Source of the DNA: Metabacillus arenae
Lineage (GTDB): Bacteria; Bacillota; Bacilli; Bacillales; Bacillaceae
NCBI RefSeq assembly: GCF_014773385.1
Contig: NZ_JACXAI010000007.1
Span: 62,001-126,000 of the forward strand
Length of the DNA: 64,000 bases
Direction: 5' to 3'
A program made the translations under genes and the position numbers. Positions 55,078-63,725 of this stretch are shown in pieces. The notes under the pieces were generated by a model, which did no database searches, was not told the origin of the DNA, and worked only from the letters and a program-made list of their open reading frames with translations. How positions within the stretch are numbered: the first letter of the stretch is position 1; each line of letters opens with the position of its first letter.

Positions 55078-55386
55078 TTAAATCAGGTTTCCCAGCGGTC
55101 CGAGATCTATATTCAGGTCATTTTCATCCAATTCAAAAATCTCCTTCATTTCATCCATTTTGATTTCTAGATTAGCAAGCGCAACCCCCAGCTGCTCGAT
55201 CTGTTCCTCTGTCAAAGTTCCCCCGTCAACTCGTCTAATCGCGTGGCGTTCAACCAGCTGCCTGAGCAGTTCAATGACGGTAAGAACGAGCTGTGCTAGT
55301 CCTTGTTCTGCACGATCCGGGTCCAAATTAATGCGGCCATTATTGCTTTGCAAGCCTTTACTTCCATCTATTAAACTCTGTGGCAT
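55078..55386 (-). CDS. gvpK: gas vesicle protein GvpK
   Basis: This 102-residue GvpK is an essential minor assembly protein. It is helical, with LDPDRAEQGLAQLVLTVIEL and LRQLVERHAIRRVDGGTLTE as the family core. The frame is open further upstream, but the RBS GGGAGGA and ATG 55386 (MPQSLIDGSK) define the start. It overlaps the end of gvpS by 29 bp, so the two are translated in tight coupling. Confidence 0.92.
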   Translation of the reverse strand: MPQSLIDGSKGLQSNNGRINLDPDRAEQGLAQLVLTVIELLRQLVERHAIRRVDGGTLTEEQIEQLGVALANLEIKMDEMKEIFELDENDLNIDLGPLGNLI

Positions 55387-55627
55387 AAGCAAGCTCCTCC
55401 CTTTCACGGTCCATTTCAACTGATGATAAATTTTTCCCATTTTCATCATTTGCTTGTACTAGCGTTTCAACCGCAGATATTAACACTCGCAAATCCAAGT
55501 AGACAAGATCAATTCCAGCAATAGAGATGATTAAATCTCCTCTAAGCACAACCCCTTTATCCAAAATGACATCCAGAATATCGAGAAGGGAAACATTGTT
55601 ATTTTCAATTTGCTCACGTGTATTCAT
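55358..55627 (-). CDS. gvpS: gas vesicle protein GvpS
   Basis: This 89-residue GvpA-family paralogue carries the core VSLLDILDVILDKGVVLRGD and LIISIAGIDLVYLDLRVLIS. A short hydrophilic tail follows. It is a minor structural protein probably needed for assembly or tip formation, inferred from homologues. ATG 55627 follows the gvpL stop after a 3-bp gap, with GAGGGATAAAGC as RBS inside gvpL. It overlaps gvpK. Confidence 0.9.
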   Translation of the reverse strand: MNTREQIENNNVSLLDILDVILDKGVVLRGDLIISIAGIDLVYLDLRVLISAVETLVQANDENGKNLSSVEMDREREELAYATEFNRWK

Positions 55628-55630
55628 GCT

Positions 55631-56446
55631 TTATCCCTCATTATCTATCAAGCTCGCAAAATGATAGGCAGGCCATGGACCAGTAGGCTCCATTTTCCAC
55701 CCTGCATCAATTATTGAATGGCTCGTTTTTCGAACCTTATCCATGAAGCTTTGCAGATGGTCAGCAGTCAGAAGATAGACACTGTTCCAGCACATTTGCT
55801 CTTTTCTGCCTAAAACATCTTTGTCCCATGTTTTTTTTATCGAACTATCTATACAAAAGGCTTTCAGCTCTTCATGAATCTGTTCGCATATTCGGTTTTT
55901 CTCCATCTCAAGCTCTCTATCTATCAATTGATTGAGCTTCCTTTTTTCAAAATACTGCCTGCCGGGAGGGAGCTCGCTTATTTCCTCCCGCTTCGCTGCA
56001 ATTTTCGGATTATTTTTACGAAAAGAGTCGCGCAGCTGGTTATCATCGCAATATATTTTCATATTCCATTCTTGTTTTCCTTTAAGAGATTGTAAGAGTT
56101 CAATGATTTTGCTTTTTTTAGATTTTATCGTCTGTTGAAGGCTATCTAAACTCGAATAAATAGTACAGAATTTCGTTGGGATTAACGTATAGTTTTTATT
56201 TAGCATCATCAGTATTTCATGATGATGGAATGCTTTCTCATGAAGCCACTCCATCTGATTAACCTTTTGTTTAATCTGATCCTCCGAATAGCTATTAGGA
56301 TCAAGCCTGCTCACAACAGCGGTAATTTCCCCAATCTGGATGGACTTTCCTTCATGTTCATTATCAAAGCCTTTGAAGGAGGGCAATGGCGCATCCTCAA
56401 CTTCCTTCGATTGGATCATTCCATATAAATATAGTAGTTCAGTCAT
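55631..56446 (-). CDS. gvpL: gas vesicle protein GvpL (GvpL/GvpF family)
   Basis: This 271-residue GvpL/F-family protein, by family knowledge, interacts with GvpA during assembly. It starts MTELLYLYGMIQSKEVEDAP and holds ITAVVSRLDPNSYSEDQIKQ, the conserved HHEILMMLNKNYTLIPTKFC block and a C-terminal GWKMEPTGPWPAYHF signature. It is a paralogue of GvpF in the same operon, sharing GPWPAY. The start is one base after the gvpG stop. Confidence 0.93.
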   Translation of the reverse strand: MTELLYLYGMIQSKEVEDAPLPSFKGFDNEHEGKSIQIGEITAVVSRLDPNSYSEDQIKQKVNQMEWLHEKAFHHHEILMMLNKNYTLIPTKFCTIYSSLDSLQQTIKSKKSKIIELLQSLKGKQEWNMKIYCDDNQLRDSFRKNNPKIAAKREEISELPPGRQYFEKRKLNQLIDRELEMEKNRICEQIHEELKAFCIDSSIKKTWDKDVLGRKEQMCWNSVYLLTADHLQSFMDKVRKTSHSIIDAGWKMEPTGPWPAYHFASLIDNEG

Positions 56447-56447
56447 A

Positions 56448-56714
56448 TTACTGCCCTCCCTTTTCCTCTTTTATCATTTCTTCCAATTGTTCCATTTCCA
56501 GCCTTTTCGCTGCCTCATATCTTGCAAGCAGCTCTTCTTCTTTTTCTTTATAAGCTGCCTCATTTATCTCACCCAGCTCATACATCATCTGCAGCTGAGT
56601 TAATTTCTGCTGAATAGTTGGCAGATCATAGAGCTCCTTATCTGCTTCTTCCTTAATTTTCTCTCCTACCTTGACCACTAAATTTAATGGGGCGGTGAAG
56701 AGCTTATGAATCAT
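56448..56714 (-). CDS. gvpG: gas vesicle protein GvpG
   Basis: This 88-residue GvpG is short and mostly helical, with a hydrophobic first part (MIHKLFTAPLNLVVKVGEKI) and a highly charged rest (EAAYKEKEEELLARYEAAKR). It is a conserved minor protein between GvpF and GvpL. Its ATG overlaps the gvpF stop by 4 bp, consistent with translational coupling. Confidence 0.92.
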   Translation of the reverse strand: MIHKLFTAPLNLVVKVGEKIKEEADKELYDLPTIQQKLTQLQMMYELGEINEAAYKEKEEELLARYEAAKRLEMEQLEEMIKEEKGGQ

Positions 56715-57487
56715 GAGCTTTTTTCTACTTTCAATTGGATATTAATGAAGTTGTAGGCTGGCCAAGGACCTGTGTAATGGAAATCCACTTTTCCCTTCCA
56801 ATGCTCATGAATTTCATTTACTTTTACATCAAAGAGTTCTTCCTTTTCGTTATCTACAAGAAAGGATGCATTAAGAAGCATTTTCTCACCAATCGGCTCA
56901 TTGCTTTTGGAAGCCTCCGCACATGACTTTAAAGGCTGATATACTTCTTTTTGAATATCCTTTTTTAAAATCTCAAAAAAGTTCTGTGCCATCCCACCGA
57001 GTTTAATACGGTCATAATAACCGGCATTTTCTGATTTATTATTAACCGTTTGTCTTTGTTTTTGAATATCTGTTCTTTTGGACAGTTCTTGATTAATCCA
57101 TTCATCCTTAGCTACCACCTTTAAACCAAGCTCCATTTTCCCTTTAATTTCCGGAAAGATTTGGCTGAATTGAGGATAAAGGCTTCTCAGCAAATGCTTC
57201 ACATCATCTTTTGAATTGAAGACATTTCCAAAACTAATAGGAATAACCGTATTATTTTTCTTCATCACCGATGAAACAACCTCTTGATGAGCCATAATGT
57301 TTTGTTTATTAGGATGATAGATCTTCATTGGAACCTCAGCTGCAACTATTGCAGCATCTTCATAGTGAATCGTGAAAGTATCTCTTTTTTCTCCTCCTAG
57401 ATCGATACTGCCGAAATCGAGATCCTTTTTCATTGTCGTTTGAATCCCGCAAAAAATATAAATCCCTGATTTACTCAACTTCCTCAC
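56711..57487 (-). CDS. gvpF: gas vesicle protein GvpF (GvpL/GvpF family)
   Basis: This 258-residue GvpL/F-family protein opens with KSGIYIFCGIQTTMKKDLDF and contains NTVIPISFGNVFNSKDDVKH and a C-terminal FHYTGPWPAYNFINIQL. It may bind GvpA before incorporation. GTG 57487 is the opening codon; TTG 57478 is better placed relative to GCGGGGTGAGG, so the first three residues are uncertain. It follows gvpN after 4 bp. Confidence 0.92.
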   Translation of the reverse strand: MRKLSKSGIYIFCGIQTTMKKDLDFGSIDLGGEKRDTFTIHYEDAAIVAAEVPMKIYHPNKQNIMAHQEVVSSVMKKNNTVIPISFGNVFNSKDDVKHLLRSLYPQFSQIFPEIKGKMELGLKVVAKDEWINQELSKRTDIQKQRQTVNNKSENAGYYDRIKLGGMAQNFFEILKKDIQKEVYQPLKSCAEASKSNEPIGEKMLLNASFLVDNEKEELFDVKVNEIHEHWKGKVDFHYTGPWPAYNFINIQLKVEKSS

Positions 57488-57491
57488 CCCG

Positions 57492-58403
57492 CTAAATTTT
57501 CTTACATTCTGATAAAATCACATTCTGCACTTTAGAATCTGTTTCTTTTTCAAAAGCTTTTCGAACTTGGTACCAGACAATATCCATCACTAATTGCTGG
57601 AATTCTTCGTTATCACCTTTAATAGGAAGGTCTGCCTTTGCAGCTAGAAGAGCTATCATAATAGAAGCTCTGAGACTCGGCCCTTCATTTCCTTTCTTTT
57701 TACACGATTCACGCAAACGGGAAACAAAAGCAGTCACATTTTTTGCTTCTGTTTCATCTATACCCGTTTTTTTGGATACAATAACGGCCTCTTCACTTTG
57801 TCCCAGAGGTTGCAGGGGAATGGTAATTAATCGATCTAGAAGGGCTTCCTGTGTCTGATAAACTCCTGCATATTCTTCAGGGTTGCTAGTAAAAAGAACG
57901 GAAAACTCTGGATGTACTTTTATAAAGGGCTGGCTGTGCTTTGTTCCATACAAAGGTAGAATTCCCTCCTCCAATATGGACAAGAACAAATTGTTTGTAG
58001 ATGGCTTCGACCTTGTAAATTCGTCGTATACAAGGGTGTACCCATTTTTTACAGCTTCAAGCAGCCGCCCGTTTTTCCATGTCTCAGATACTTTTTCATC
58101 CTTTTTATAAACGGAATGGATATAATTATCGATTACTTTTTTGCTTGAATAGCCAGTATAGGAACCGATCAGATCCTTATTAGATAGTTCATGATTCCCA
58201 TGCATCAACATAACAGGCCGTTTTCGTTTTTTCGCAATGTAAAGAGCAAGAGACGTTTTCCCAACCCCTGACGGCCCTGTGAAATGGATAGGATAACCAG
58301 CTTCCAGATAGCCAGATGTTCTTCTGATCACATCTTCAAATGCCTCTGCATAAAAAATATCATCGTTTACTTTTTCCAGACCTGCTTCTTTTAAAACTGT
58401 CAT
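57492..58403 (-). CDS. gvpN: gas vesicle AAA+ ATPase GvpN
   Basis: This roughly 303-residue MoxR-type AAA+ ATPase has Walker A GPSGVGKT (43-50), Walker B LVYDEF (124-129) and a downstream sensor region (FSVLFTSNPEEYAG). It is thought to remodel or drive growth of the vesicle shell from small bicones. GGAGGG lies inside the first codons of the longer frame, so ATG 58403 (MTVLKEAGLEKVND) is preferred over 58418. It sits between gvpR and gvpF. Confidence 0.94.
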   Translation of the reverse strand: MTVLKEAGLEKVNDDIFYAEAFEDVIRRTSGYLEAGYPIHFTGPSGVGKTSLALYIAKKRKRPVMLMHGNHELSNKDLIGSYTGYSSKKVIDNYIHSVYKKDEKVSETWKNGRLLEAVKNGYTLVYDEFTRSKPSTNNLFLSILEEGILPLYGTKHSQPFIKVHPEFSVLFTSNPEEYAGVYQTQEALLDRLITIPLQPLGQSEEAVIVSKKTGIDETEAKNVTAFVSRLRESCKKKGNEGPSLRASIMIALLAAKADLPIKGDNEEFQQLVMDIVWYQVRKAFEKETDSKVQNVILSECKKI

Positions 58404-58439
58404 TGGTTTTCCCTCCATTGAAAGGAATATTGGATGGGG

Positions 58440-58709
58440 TTATGAATCCTCATGCTCGGTCATTGCACTTCTTGGACGCAGGCTTCTGCGAGTATAAGCC
58501 GTTACATTGTTATCCTTATCTAGTGATACATGATAAACTCCAACCATTTCATCTTTCGCATACTTTCTCATATATTCTCTTTCTTCAATGACCTCAACGA
58601 TACAAATGCTTCCTTCTTCAGTAGGCTGAATGGAAGCAATTTTATGTGGAGGCGCAATATGTTCATTGAAAAATTCAGTAAGGGAATCAATTTTTTTCTT
58701 AATACTCAT
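58440..58709 (-). CDS. gvpR: gas vesicle protein GvpR/GvpO
   Basis: This 89-residue protein of the GvpO superfamily (called GvpR in B. megaterium) contains ASIQPTEEGSICIVEVIEER and YMRKYAKDEMVGVYHVSLDK, an alpha/beta fold, and ends SLRPRSAMTEHEDS. In archaea GvpO is needed for vesicle formation; a direct role here is inferred. RBS GGAGGACTCC precedes ATG. It follows the structural gene and its hairpin. Confidence 0.88.
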   Translation of the reverse strand: MSIKKKIDSLTEFFNEHIAPPHKIASIQPTEEGSICIVEVIEEREYMRKYAKDEMVGVYHVSLDKDNNVTAYTRRSLRPRSAMTEHEDS

Positions 58710-58809
58710 ATGTGGAGTCCTCCGTTATCCAGACTATAAAGTGAAGCTGTCCACTTATCTTCATGGATTCCTCGTAAGCTTGAGCCAGAGGATCAGAAGA
58801 TTAGGGGTA

Positions 58810-58833
58810 CAGCCAGGGAATAATCCCTGACTG
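58810..58833 (-). terminator. intercistronic hairpin after the GvpA-type gene
   Basis: On the minus strand CAGTCAGGGA, loop TTAT and TCCCTGGCTG form a 10-bp stem with one wobble, 7 bp after the stop codon. There is no T-tract. It may stabilise the structural-gene message or act as a partial attenuator. Confidence 0.55.
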
Positions 58834-58839
58834 CTTCTA

Positions 58840-59100
58840 TTAAATGCTAAATGCTCGATCCCTCTCGTTTTCTTGTTCAGGTAATCCTTCTTCTTCAACC
58901 TCATCTCGAAGCAGACCCACTGCATTTGCATAACGGAGCCAAGTATCAACGCTGGCAATGACAACTCTTGCCTCTACAGTGACTAATTCGATTCCAACCA
59001 GTGAAACTCGTGCAAAAACATCAATTACGACACCTTTATCCAATATACGGTCAACTACCTCTGCCAGACTTGAACTATCAGTACTTTTTTGAACACCCAT
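58840..59100 (-). CDS. gvpB: major gas vesicle structural protein GvpA/GvpB
   Basis: This 86-residue GvpA-type protein forms the ribbed hydrophobic shell of the vesicle. The family core is intact: [40 protein letters not shown], then [16 protein letters not shown]. The C-terminal 20 residues are charged and variable. The RBS is AAAGGAGAATG. By operon position it corresponds to gvpB of B. megaterium; only one full GvpA-type gene of this kind is present here, whereas B. megaterium has two (gvpA and gvpB). Confidence 0.97.
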   Translation of the reverse strand: MGVQKSTDSSSLAEVVDRILDKGVVIDVFARVSLVGIELVTVEARVVIASVDTWLRYANAVGLLRDEVEEEGLPEQENERDRAFSI

Positions 59101-59128
59101 TTTTCATTCTCCTTTCTTTTTGAAAAAG

Positions 59129-59722
59129 TTAAGAGTTTGATATAGAACTTATTGTCTTAATGTCACTTGCTGTTTTTATTTTGCTTGGTCTCTTCAGGTT
59201 TGTTGAGCTTTTAATAGAAGAAACACTTTTTAATTGGTTTGCTCCATCTATATCCTTCATGCTTTTTACTTGGCCGTCTTTGTGATCAGACTTGATTTTT
59301 TCTTGAAATTCCTCGCCGGCTTTTTTAAACTTTTTCAGCTTTTCGCGAATGTTTAATAAAGCATTTTGGACTTTTCCACTTACGTCTTCTGCCTTCGAGT
59401 GTACATTGTCAGCATTTTTTTCTTTTGCTTCTTCAAGCTTTTTGGAAGCATTATTTACTTTCGACTTAAGCTTTTCCTGAAAGTTTTCCTTAAGGGCGTA
59501 TATAAATTTTTTTTGTGCTTGTTCTTTTAAATCCTTTCCTTCATTTTTAACATTTTTTTTTACTTTATTTTTTTCTTTCTTCAGCTTCCATTTTAAGATT
59601 TTTGGCGTAACCTTTGATCTGACGCTTGGTATTAAAAGCATGGCCATACTAGCTGCAGCCAAGCCTCCGTATACCTTTTTTTGCTTGTGAAAACTGAAAG
59701 TATGTTTATCCTCGGAACTCAT
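59129..59722 (-). CDS. gvpQ: gas vesicle accessory protein GvpQ-like
   Basis: This 197-residue first gene of the operon has a short hydrophobic segment (KVYGGLAAASMAMLLIPSVR) and then a long Lys-rich amphipathic/coiled region (KLKKEKNKVKKNVKNEGKDL). A Ser/Lys/Ile-rich tail of short SIKS/DIKT repeats ends it. Position just upstream of gvpB corresponds to gvpQ (or gvpP) of B. megaterium; the assignment is by position. It is strongly basic, in contrast to acidic GvpT. RBS AAAGGAGGGTTTC. Confidence 0.72.
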   Translation of the reverse strand: MSSEDKHTFSFHKQKKVYGGLAAASMAMLLIPSVRSKVTPKILKWKLKKEKNKVKKNVKNEGKDLKEQAQKKFIYALKENFQEKLKSKVNNASKKLEEAKEKNADNVHSKAEDVSGKVQNALLNIREKLKKFKKAGEEFQEKIKSDHKDGQVKSMKDIDGANQLKSVSSIKSSTNLKRPSKIKTASDIKTISSISNS

Positions 59723-59792
59723 TTGAAACCCTCCTTTCTAAAATTGAAAGGTATTTGTTAACCCTGCTTGCGGGTTATGCTTTACTTTGGTG

Positions 59793-59819
59793 TTACCCTT
59801 GGATTGAATTTATTCAAAC
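59793..59819 (-). promoter_or_regulatory. sigma-B-like promoter candidate of the gvp operon
   Basis: GTTTGA, 15 bases and GGGTAA on the minus strand resemble a sigma-B promoter, though the spacer is one longer than usual. It lies 71 bp before gvpQ. A small hairpin AACCC-GCAAGCA-GGGTT (about 59759-59775) is in the leader. The rest of the 407-bp gap is AT-rich with many weak sigma-A-like words. Confidence 0.4.
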
Positions 59820-60083
59820 ATGAGTAAAAATTGAAATCACAACAATTACCATAAAAAAAATGGCAATCGACCCCCAATTGATTTATTTGTAATATTGGTT
59901 TCTTGATAAATCTACAAAGTAAAATGCAATATTAAAATTATTACAATAAAATTTCATTTTAAGATTTTTAAATTACCTACAAAATAGCAAACTAATAGCT
60001 GTGATTTAAGGGATCTTTTGGATCAAAGAAGAGGTTTTATTAATGGGGCCTAGAGGGTTCAAAGATAAATTAAAACACGTAAA

Positions 60084-60120
60084 AGCACCTTGGAAAAAGA
60101 ATAATCTTCCAAGGTGCGTA
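60084..60120 (-). terminator. terminator of the ITPase-like gene
   Basis: On the minus strand ACGCACCTTGGAA, an AT-rich loop and TTCCAAGGTGCTTTT form the stem, followed by ACGTGTTTT. It insulates the gvp promoter region. Confidence 0.85.
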
Positions 60121-60129
60121 AATCTTTAT

Positions 60130-60687
60130 TTATTTTTGATTTTTCAAACTTGCATGCAGCTTCCTTTTGATTTCACCGTCTGCATAATATAAATATTGGC
60201 CTGCAAGAAGCTTTACTATATGAGTAAACATATCCGTCCTTTTGACAAAACCGCTGGAGAAGATGCCAATTGCTCCTTCTTCCTTCCGAACATGCTGTTT
60301 TTTTGTATATTGATCCATCACATCACCAAGCTCACGGCCGGCTTTTACTTCCAAGCCGATTTCATCCGGGAGAAGGAGCCTTGCTCCCCCAGCAACAATG
60401 GGTTTATTTTCGGGATCCTTTAATGCTCCCCAATTACAAAGATAAAAGCCATGCGGAGTTTCAACCACACCGCCTTCTAAACCAATCCCTAAATCAGCTT
60501 TTTCATTCTCCAAGGCATTTATCGACCTGTTAATAGCGCCTTGCATTGTTTCTTCATCAGAGAAAGGCTGCGAGGATACATTAGAATTTGCATTTGTTTC
60601 AACAAATAATAATGATGTAAATTTCTCAAATCCCCTTTTTACAGCATTGACCTTCACAGGATTAAGTGAGCCGATTGCTATTTTCAT
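60130..60687 (-). CDS. non-canonical purine NTPase (inosine/xanthosine triphosphatase, YjjX/DUF84)
   Basis: This 185-residue protein starts MKIAIGSLNPVKVNAVKRGF, the substrate-binding N terminus of the YjjX/DUF84 family. It holds SSQPFSDEETMQGAINRS and DLGIGLEGGVVETPHGFYLC. The family hydrolyses ITP/XTP and removes deaminated purines from nucleotide pools. GAGGGATGATT precedes ATG 60687; the longer frame to 60741 lacks an RBS. It lies between the gvp operon and ytoP. Confidence 0.88.
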   Translation of the reverse strand: MKIAIGSLNPVKVNAVKRGFEKFTSLLFVETNANSNVSSQPFSDEETMQGAINRSINALENEKADLGIGLEGGVVETPHGFYLCNWGALKDPENKPIVAGGARLLLPDEIGLEVKAGRELGDVMDQYTKKQHVRKEEGAIGIFSSGFVKRTDMFTHIVKLLAGQYLYYADGEIKRKLHASLKNQK

Positions 60688-60910
60688 AATCATCCCTCTT
60701 TTTAAAGTGCACCCTCCATAGCAGGAGTGTTGCCAGAACATAATGTACTAAATGAGGCACTGGACACCCTAAGGTTTTGGCCTCGTTTATTAATCCTCTG
60801 CAGGGTGTGAATTTGACCACCCTGGTTTTATAAATGCGGTCACCTTTACTGCTTGTTAGAACGGGATAGAAGCGGACACTACTCGAAGGAGCTGCGCCGC
60901 CCCTTTCCTT

Positions 60911-61984
60911 CTATCCATTCTTTTTGATAGATTGAACAGTCGATTGGTCGCACGATTTAACAAGCTTCGTAATCAATTCCTTTGCTGCGGCATAGTCGTC
61001 AATATGAATGATAGAAGCAGAAGTGTGGACGTAACGGGCACAAATACCGATGACGGCGGAAGGGACCCCTTCATTAGCTGTATGTACCCTGCCTGCATCA
61101 GTACCTCCCTGTGACACGAAATACTGATAAGGAATCTTGTTGGTTTCCGCTGTGTCAAGCACAAACTCCCGCATTCCTCTGTGTGTGACCATAGATCTGT
61201 CAAATATCCGCATTAGAGCTCCTTTTCCCAGCTGGCCAAATTCCTTTTTATCACCGTTCATATCATTTGCAGGGCTTGCATCAAGGGCAAAGAAGAGATC
61301 AGGTTTAATCATGTTTGCAGCTGTTTGCGCCCCTCTTAACCCTACTTCCTCTTGGACGGTTGCACCTGAGTAAAGTGTATTTGGTAATTCAACGTCTTTC
61401 AGCTCTTTTAACAGCTCAATCGATAAGCCGCATCCATACCTATTATCCCAGGCTTTCGCAAGAATTTTTTTTGAATTAGCCATCGTAGTAAACGGGCAAA
61501 TCGGAATAATTTGCTGACCTGGCTTAATACCAATCTCCTCGGCATTTTCCCGGTTATCAGCTCCAATGTCAATCATCATATTTTTAATCTCCATCGGTTT
61601 TTTCCGTTGCTGTTCACTAAGCAGATGAGGGGGGATCGAACTAATTACACCGACTATCGGTCCACTTTCTGTCATGATCTGAACTCTTTGAGCTAATAGT
61701 ACCTGACTCCACCAGCCGCCAAGCGGTTGAAAACGAATCATTCCACTATCAGTAAGCGCTGTGACCATAAACCCAACTTCATCCATATGGCCCGCTACCA
61801 TGATCGTCGGCCCGCCCGATTGATTTTTCCGAACTCCAAAAATTCCGCCGAGCTTATCTTGTACAATTTCATCTGCAAAAGGCTCCAGCTGCTCGCGCAT
61901 AAACTTTCTTATAGCATGTTCATTTCCCGGAGCTCCAGGAAGCTCTGTCAATGTTCGAAATAACTCTAAAGTATCGTGATTCAC
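60911..61984 (-). CDS. ytoP: M42-family aminopeptidase YtoP
   Basis: This 357-residue metallo-aminopeptidase of family M42 (glutamyl/deblocking aminopeptidase type) has [33 protein letters not shown] with a metal-binding His and Asp, [11 protein letters not shown], and [13 protein letters not shown] with the catalytic Glu pair. [13 protein letters not shown] is near the C terminus. Such enzymes form large self-compartmentalised complexes. GTG start with AGGGGAGATAAAT. It precedes ytzB and ytnP as in B. subtilis. Confidence 0.95.
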   Translation of the reverse strand: MNHDTLELFRTLTELPGAPGNEHAIRKFMREQLEPFADEIVQDKLGGIFGVRKNQSGGPTIMVAGHMDEVGFMVTALTDSGMIRFQPLGGWWSQVLLAQRVQIMTESGPIVGVISSIPPHLLSEQQRKKPMEIKNMMIDIGADNRENAEEIGIKPGQQIIPICPFTTMANSKKILAKAWDNRYGCGLSIELLKELKDVELPNTLYSGATVQEEVGLRGAQTAANMIKPDLFFALDASPANDMNGDKKEFGQLGKGALMRIFDRSMVTHRGMREFVLDTAETNKIPYQYFVSQGGTDAGRVHTANEGVPSAVIGICARYVHTSASIIHIDDYAAAKELITKLVKSCDQSTVQSIKKNG

Positions 61985-62288
61985 ATTTATCTCCCCTTCA
62001 TTCAGCGTTTTCCTAAAACTGCTTCTAAACTTTTTCTTATTATGTACAGTTTTATTTTAACCAAAGCTTTCTTTCCTTTCCAGCATATGAAACTTAGGCC
62101 GTCAAGTTTATAGAAAAATGGATAGCAGAGAGAAATGCAGGTGCTCTGATATTAATAAAGACAAATCTAAAAAAGTTTGACGAAAGGCTTTACAAAAGAC
62201 CAATCTATATACCTTCACATGAAGCTTAACTTCTTTATCATATTTCTGTATACTCTACAGTAGATGTTATTTAATGGAGGTCAAATGT

Positions 62289-62600
62289 ATGAATTGGAGA
62301 AATTTTTTCGTAGGAGTCAGCATTGGATTTGCTGCTGCATATTTCGTAAAAAACAGAATGGAAGCACAATACATTTCTTCAGAAAAGGCTTTGCATATTG
62401 TAAAACAGGCTTTTAAACAAAGAGGGCCAATCGACGGTTCATGGATCTACACTGTACCAGAAGAGTATTATAAAAATCATTTAACCTACAAAGTTTATAA
62501 GACGGGGGTAACCAGAACAGCAGGCGGTTCTCTTGAACAATACGAAGCACTAGTAGACGCAAAAACTGGAACAATTATTGAAATTATCCAAACAGCATAA
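62289..62600 (+). CDS. ytzB: PepSY-domain protein YtzB
   Basis: This small protein (103 aa) has an N-terminal hydrophobic helix (NWRNFFVGVSIGFAAAYFVK) acting as a membrane anchor or uncleaved signal, followed by a PepSY domain (ISSEKALHIVKQAFKQ, then YEALVDAKTGTIIEI). PepSY domains are thought to inhibit proteases or bind peptides; the role here is unknown. I prefer ATG 62289 because GGAGGT lies 7 bases upstream, within the longer frame. It is monocistronic, convergent with ytnP. Confidence 0.88.
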   Translation: MNWRNFFVGVSIGFAAAYFVKNRMEAQYISSEKALHIVKQAFKQRGPIDGSWIYTVPEEYYKNHLTYKVYKTGVTRTAGGSLEQYEALVDAKTGTIIEIIQTA

Positions 62601-62689
62601 AAAACTCTTCCATCTGTTAGGGTTCGAAATTGAATTCCCCGCATTTCCTCTGAAGCATGAAATCGGAGCTTACTGTTCATTATAAGTGA

Positions 62690-62735
62690 AAAAAAGGAAA
62701 GAGGCTGACAATTAAGTTAGCCCCTTTCTTTTTAT
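62690..62735 (-). terminator. terminator of ytnP
   Basis: On the minus strand AAAGAAAGGGGCTAAC, a loop and GTCAGCCTCTTTCCTTTTTTT form a long stem with a T-tract, overlapping the last codons of ytnP. Confidence 0.88.
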
Positions 62736-63577
62736 ATTTCTCTCTTTACACTCTCTATTACTTCACCTTCATCATTCCATTTTAATGCCCGATATATTGC
62801 GTCATGATAAAAAGTCAGCCAAGCCTGCTTTTCCTTAGCTAATGCTAACCACTTTTGTTTTTGCTCAATTGATGTCATTGGGTAGTCATCAAATGCTAAC
62901 ACCCAAAGTGGATTTTTGTGGGCATGAGTTGGCATTAAATCCGCCATGTGGATAATTGTTTCTCTTTCTTCTTCTATCACAACAATACAGTGCCCATCAC
63001 TGTGACCGCCTGTGTGGATCATTTTTATGCCGTTGATTACTTCTATGTCATTCTCAAATGGATGAACCTGATTTTTGGCAGCCTCCCAATTTTCTTTCCA
63101 GTATGTATTTCTAGATCGAATAGTTGGATGTTTCATTTCTTCCCATTCAACATTTGAAGTAATAATTTTTGCATGTTTAAAGACAGACGTATATTCCTCT
63201 CCATCAATATGTTTCGTTAACCCGCATGCATGATCAAAATGCAGATGCGTCATTAAAACATAATCAATATCATCTGACGTTAAACCTAATTTTCCAAGTG
63301 AAGCTTCCAGCTCTGACTCTTCTGTTACCCCATAATTCCTTCTTTGCTTTTCAGTTAATTTTCCTTCGCCAATCCCTGTTTCGATTAAAAGGTATTTCCC
63401 GTCTTTTTCTATTAAAATGGGATCAGTACGAAGTTCAATCTGATTATTTTCATTTACAGGGTATTTTTTTGACCATAACGGCTTCGGAACTACCCCAAAC
63501 ATAGCACCGCCATCTAAATGAGTAACCCCGCCCTTTAACCATGTAAGCTTTGTTTGACCAATTGTTATACTCTCCAT
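62732..63577 (-). CDS. ytnP: metallo-beta-lactamase-fold hydrolase YtnP (lactonase type)
   Basis: This 281-residue MBL-fold protein has the metal-binding HLHFDH at 111-116, further ligands in TGGHSDGHC and [10 protein letters not shown], and a conserved [19 protein letters not shown] terminus. YtnP of B. subtilis is described as a quorum-quenching lactonase acting on acyl-homoserine lactones; the same activity is inferred by homology and synteny. The RBS is GGGGAGGCGAG. Confidence 0.92.
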   Translation of the reverse strand: MESITIGQTKLTWLKGGVTHLDGGAMFGVVPKPLWSKKYPVNENNQIELRTDPILIEKDGKYLLIETGIGEGKLTEKQRRNYGVTEESELEASLGKLGLTSDDIDYVLMTHLHFDHACGLTKHIDGEEYTSVFKHAKIITSNVEWEEMKHPTIRSRNTYWKENWEAAKNQVHPFENDIEVINGIKMIHTGGHSDGHCIVVIEEERETIIHMADLMPTHAHKNPLWVLAFDDYPMTSIEQKQKWLALAKEKQAWLTFYHDAIYRALKWNDEGEVIESVKREI

Positions 63578-63640
63578 TTATCTCGCCTCCCCGTCTTTAA
63601 TAATAACAAGACACGGGTTATAGCGATACTAAATTGCATA

Positions 63641-63653
63641 GCGGTACCAGGTA
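63641..63653. repeat. short GGTACC palindrome
   Basis: GGTACCAGGTACC repeats the unit seen at 26037-26070. It lies between ytnP and the trmB terminator. Confidence 0.4.
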
Positions 63654-63683
63654 CCGAATGAGGAGCGTGAGATATATCGCACA

Positions 63684-63725
63684 TAAAAAAGCTCACAAGC
63701 TAAATGCTTTGAGCTACTTTTTCTC
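63684..63725 (-). terminator. terminator of trmB
   Basis: AAAAAGTAGCTCAAAGCA and the partner arm GCTTGTGAGCTTTTTT form a stem overlapping the trmB stop codon, with T6 on the minus strand. Confidence 0.8.
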
